Translations under genes and position numbers: made by a program
Shown: positions 13,148-14,695 of the stretch, piece by piece
Position numbering within the stretch: the first letter of the stretch is position 1
How the letters are laid out: the number at the start of each line of letters is the position of its first letter
Notes under the pieces: generated by a model
Database searches by the model: none
What the model saw: the letters and a program-made list of their open reading frames with translations, nothing else
Told to the model about the DNA's origin: nothing
Source: JAZOTK01 sp045534775
Lineage (GTDB): Bacteria > Bacillota > Clostridia > RUG12999
Reading direction: 5' to 3'
Length of the DNA stretch: 14,695 nt
NCBI GenBank assembly: GCA_045534775.1
Contig: JAZSKI010000012.1
Coordinates: 1 to 14,695 of the forward strand

Positions 13148-13795
13148 ATGACTTTAATTGACGTAACGCTGAGACTTCTCGGCGGATTTAAAACAAGCTT
13201 GTTAATATTTATTATCACCCTTGCGGCGGCATTGCCTCTGGGACTTCTTATAACATTTGGGTCAATGAGCAAATTCAAACCGCTGGCGTGGCTGATAAAA
13301 ACCTATGTCTGGATTATAAGAGGAACACCTCTTATGCTGCAGCTTATCATAGTTTTTTACGGTCCGGGTCTTATGTGGGGTGCAGATGCAATGCCGAGAC
13401 TGACGGCGGTGCTGATAGCCTTTGTGCTGAACTATTCGGCATATTTCTCGGAAATATTCCGCGGCGGCATTGAAAGCATACCCAAAGGTCAGTACGAAGC
13501 AGGGCAGGTGCTGGGACTTTCAAAAGCACAGATTTTCTTTAAAGTAGTGCTGTTCCAGGTAATCAAAAGAGTTGTACCGCCCATGAGCAATGAAATTATA
13601 ACTCTCGTAAAGGATACCTCTCTTGCAAGAATTATAGCATGTGAGGAAATTATAATGGTAGCACAGCGATATATATCCTCAAGCGCCCTTATCTGGCCGC
13701 TGTTTTATTCGGGCTTATACTATCTGCTGTTTAACGGAATTTTAACACTCCTTTTCGGATACATAGAAAGAAAAATGGATTATTATAAAGGATAA
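13148..13795 (+). CDS. Polar amino acid ABC transporter permease, 215 aa
   Basis: Membrane subunit of the amino acid importer, probably a homodimer. Start at the ATG at 13148 with AGGAAAGG upstream. Hydrophobic segments include SLLIFIITLAAALPLGLLI, LMLQLIIVFYGPG, LTAVLIAFVLNYSAYF and ALIWPLFYSGLYYLLF near the end. The family loop IIRGTPLMLQL (residues 56-66) is present. So is the EAA-type coupling loop YEAGQVLGLSKAQIFFKVVL (about 116-135), where the ATPase docks, although the second Ala of EAA is Gly here, a common variant. Length is typical of HisMQ/GlnP-type permeases without a fused binding domain. It lies 328 bp after its binding-protein gene and 13 bp before the ATPase gene. Confidence 0.9.
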   Translation: MTLIDVTLRLLGGFKTSLLIFIITLAAALPLGLLITFGSMSKFKPLAWLIKTYVWIIRGTPLMLQLIIVFYGPGLMWGADAMPRLTAVLIAFVLNYSAYFSEIFRGGIESIPKGQYEAGQVLGLSKAQIFFKVVLFQVIKRVVPPMSNEIITLVKDTSLARIIACEEIIMVAQRYISSSALIWPLFYSGLYYLLFNGILTLLFGYIERKMDYYKG

Positions 13796-13808
13796 GGAGG
13801 AGGAGAAA

Positions 13809-14552
13809 ATGTCTGTACTTACAGCTGAAAAAATTTATAAAAGCTTCGGAAAGCTTGAGGTGCTGCGAGGTATAAACATGTCGGTGGAAGCCGGCGAGGT
13901 AGTGTCCGTAATCGGTCCGTCAGGGTCGGGGAAAAGTACATTTCTGCGGTCGCTCATAAATTTGGAAACCATCAGCGGCGGAACCATCGTGATAGATGGC
14001 GAAACCGTTGTTAAAGACGGCGTTTATCTGAAAACCGCGGAAACAAAAAACGCCTATAAAAAATTGGGAATGGTGTTTCAGAACTTTAACCTGTTCCCCC
14101 ATAAATCCGTTTTGGAAAACATCACAATGTCACCCATAATGGTAAACGGTAAAGCTAAAGACGAGGCGGAGCAGGAAGCTGAAAAACTATTGGCTCTGGT
14201 AGGGCTTAGCGATAAAATAAACTCCTATCCCTTTGAGCTTTCGGGAGGTCAACAGCAACGAGTGGCGATAGCAAGAGCCCTCGCTATGAACCCCGATATT
14301 CTGCTTTTTGACGAACCCACAAGCGCCCTCGACCCGGAGCTGACAGGCGAGGTGCTGAAGGTAATCAAGGCGTTGGCAAAGGGCGACAGAACTATGATAA
14401 TTGTAACCCATGAAATGAAATTCGCCCGCGAGGTCTCCGATAGAGTAATTTTTATGGAAAAAGGAATAATATCAGAAGAAGGCACCCCGGAAGATATTTT
14501 TGAACACGCAAAAAATGAAAGAATAAAAGCCTTTATAGGAAATCTGAACTAA
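13809..14552 (+). CDS. Polar amino acid ABC transporter ATP-binding protein, 247 aa
   Basis: Cytoplasmic ATPase that powers the importer. All motifs are intact: Walker A GPSGSGKST (36-44), Q-loop Gln91 in MVFQNFNLFPH, signature ELSGGQQQRVAIARAL (about 143-158), Walker B ILLFDEP (164-170) with catalytic Glu169, D-loop SALD, and switch His201 in VTHEM. The sequence is of the GlnQ/HisP/TcyN amino-acid class, including the FPHKSVLENI segment. It starts 13 bp after the permease stop with a strong AGGAGGAGGAG site, so the two are surely cotranscribed. No regulatory C-terminal domain is present. Substrate (glutamine, cystine, histidine or similar) cannot be decided from this protein. Confidence 0.93.
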   Translation: MSVLTAEKIYKSFGKLEVLRGINMSVEAGEVVSVIGPSGSGKSTFLRSLINLETISGGTIVIDGETVVKDGVYLKTAETKNAYKKLGMVFQNFNLFPHKSVLENITMSPIMVNGKAKDEAEQEAEKLLALVGLSDKINSYPFELSGGQQQRVAIARALAMNPDILLFDEPTSALDPELTGEVLKVIKALAKGDRTMIIVTHEMKFAREVSDRVIFMEKGIISEEGTPEDIFEHAKNERIKAFIGNLN

Positions 14553-14695
14553 AGAAAAACACACAGCCTTCCTACGACTCGCTACGCTCCCATGTATAAG
14601 TTCCACCAGCCAAATCAAAGATTTGGGGTGTCACTTACCTTGAGGGTAGCGAAGCGGCATTTCGGTAGTGAATGACAGTCCGGTGGACTGTCAGA
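14553..14695. repeat. Dispersed repeat and hairpins after the ABC operon (runs to the window edge)
   Basis: No gene is seen. CCTTCCTACGACTCGCTACGCTC (14568-14590) resembles the inverse of the 13050-13073 part of the operon element. Two perfect hairpins follow: CCAAATC/GATTTGG (14610-14626) and a 9-bp TGACAGTCC/GGACTGTCA (14673-14693). Neither is followed by a clear T-run in view, so the operon's terminator is not certain. The element may continue past the window. Confidence 0.6.

Noticed and set aside
12673..13278. Minus-strand 201-residue open frame between SBP and permease genes
   Set aside because: It reads through the antisense of two genes, the tandem repeat and the dispersed element; the repeated stretches in its translation come from the DNA repeat, and no ribosome site is present.

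Overview
The window looks like a chromosomal segment of a gut-type Clostridia (Bacillota; Oscillospirales-like is my guess). The reasons are strong AGGAGG-type ribosome sites, moderate GC, Firmicutes-type siphophage protein families, and an intergenic landscape full of small hairpins and short inverted-repeat elements. I see no rRNA, tRNA, integrase or transposase gene.

Layout. From about 10423 down to the left edge, the minus strand carries a compact siphovirus-type morphogenesis cluster. In transcription order it encodes: GP20-like scaffold; HK97-fold major capsid protein with a C-terminal extension; head-tail connector; small head-closure-like protein; tail-terminator-like protein; major tail tube protein; Gp15-like tail chaperone; an unusually short putative tape measure; distal tail protein (Dit); Gp37-like baseplate protein; and four tail-tip or fibre proteins, the last cut by the window edge. 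On the plus strand, divergent from the scaffold gene, are a membrane-anchored WG-repeat protein (strong promoter at 10555-10583) and a polar amino acid ABC importer (lipoprotein, permease, ATPase).

What is unusual. The phage cluster begins at the scaffold gene, apparently from its own promoter, and is flanked directly by ordinary host genes. No terminase, portal or maturation protease lies on its 5' side. Most of its non-overlapping gene junctions hold short non-coding repeats bounded by TTAGGAATCAGG-like inverted repeats, or compact CCGCACC/GGTGCGG hairpins. The same families occur inside and beside the host ABC transporter operon. Yet every phage reading frame that lies wholly in the window is open and has a good ribosome site. 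Host repeats collecting between intact genes, the missing packaging genes and the short tape measure together suggest a long-resident, possibly domesticated phage-like particle (gene-transfer-agent-like, or an empty or tail particle) rather than a fresh prophage. This is inference. A decaying prophage, or a prophage with its packaging genes elsewhere, remains possible.

How the genes would work together. Scaffold and capsid proteins would build the head. The connector, closure and terminator proteins would join it to a short tail made from the tube protein around the tape measure. Dit and Gp37-like proteins would form the tip that carries the fibre proteins. The ABC genes form an independent nutrient-uptake unit, and the WG-repeat protein is a separate surface or periphery protein of unknown role.
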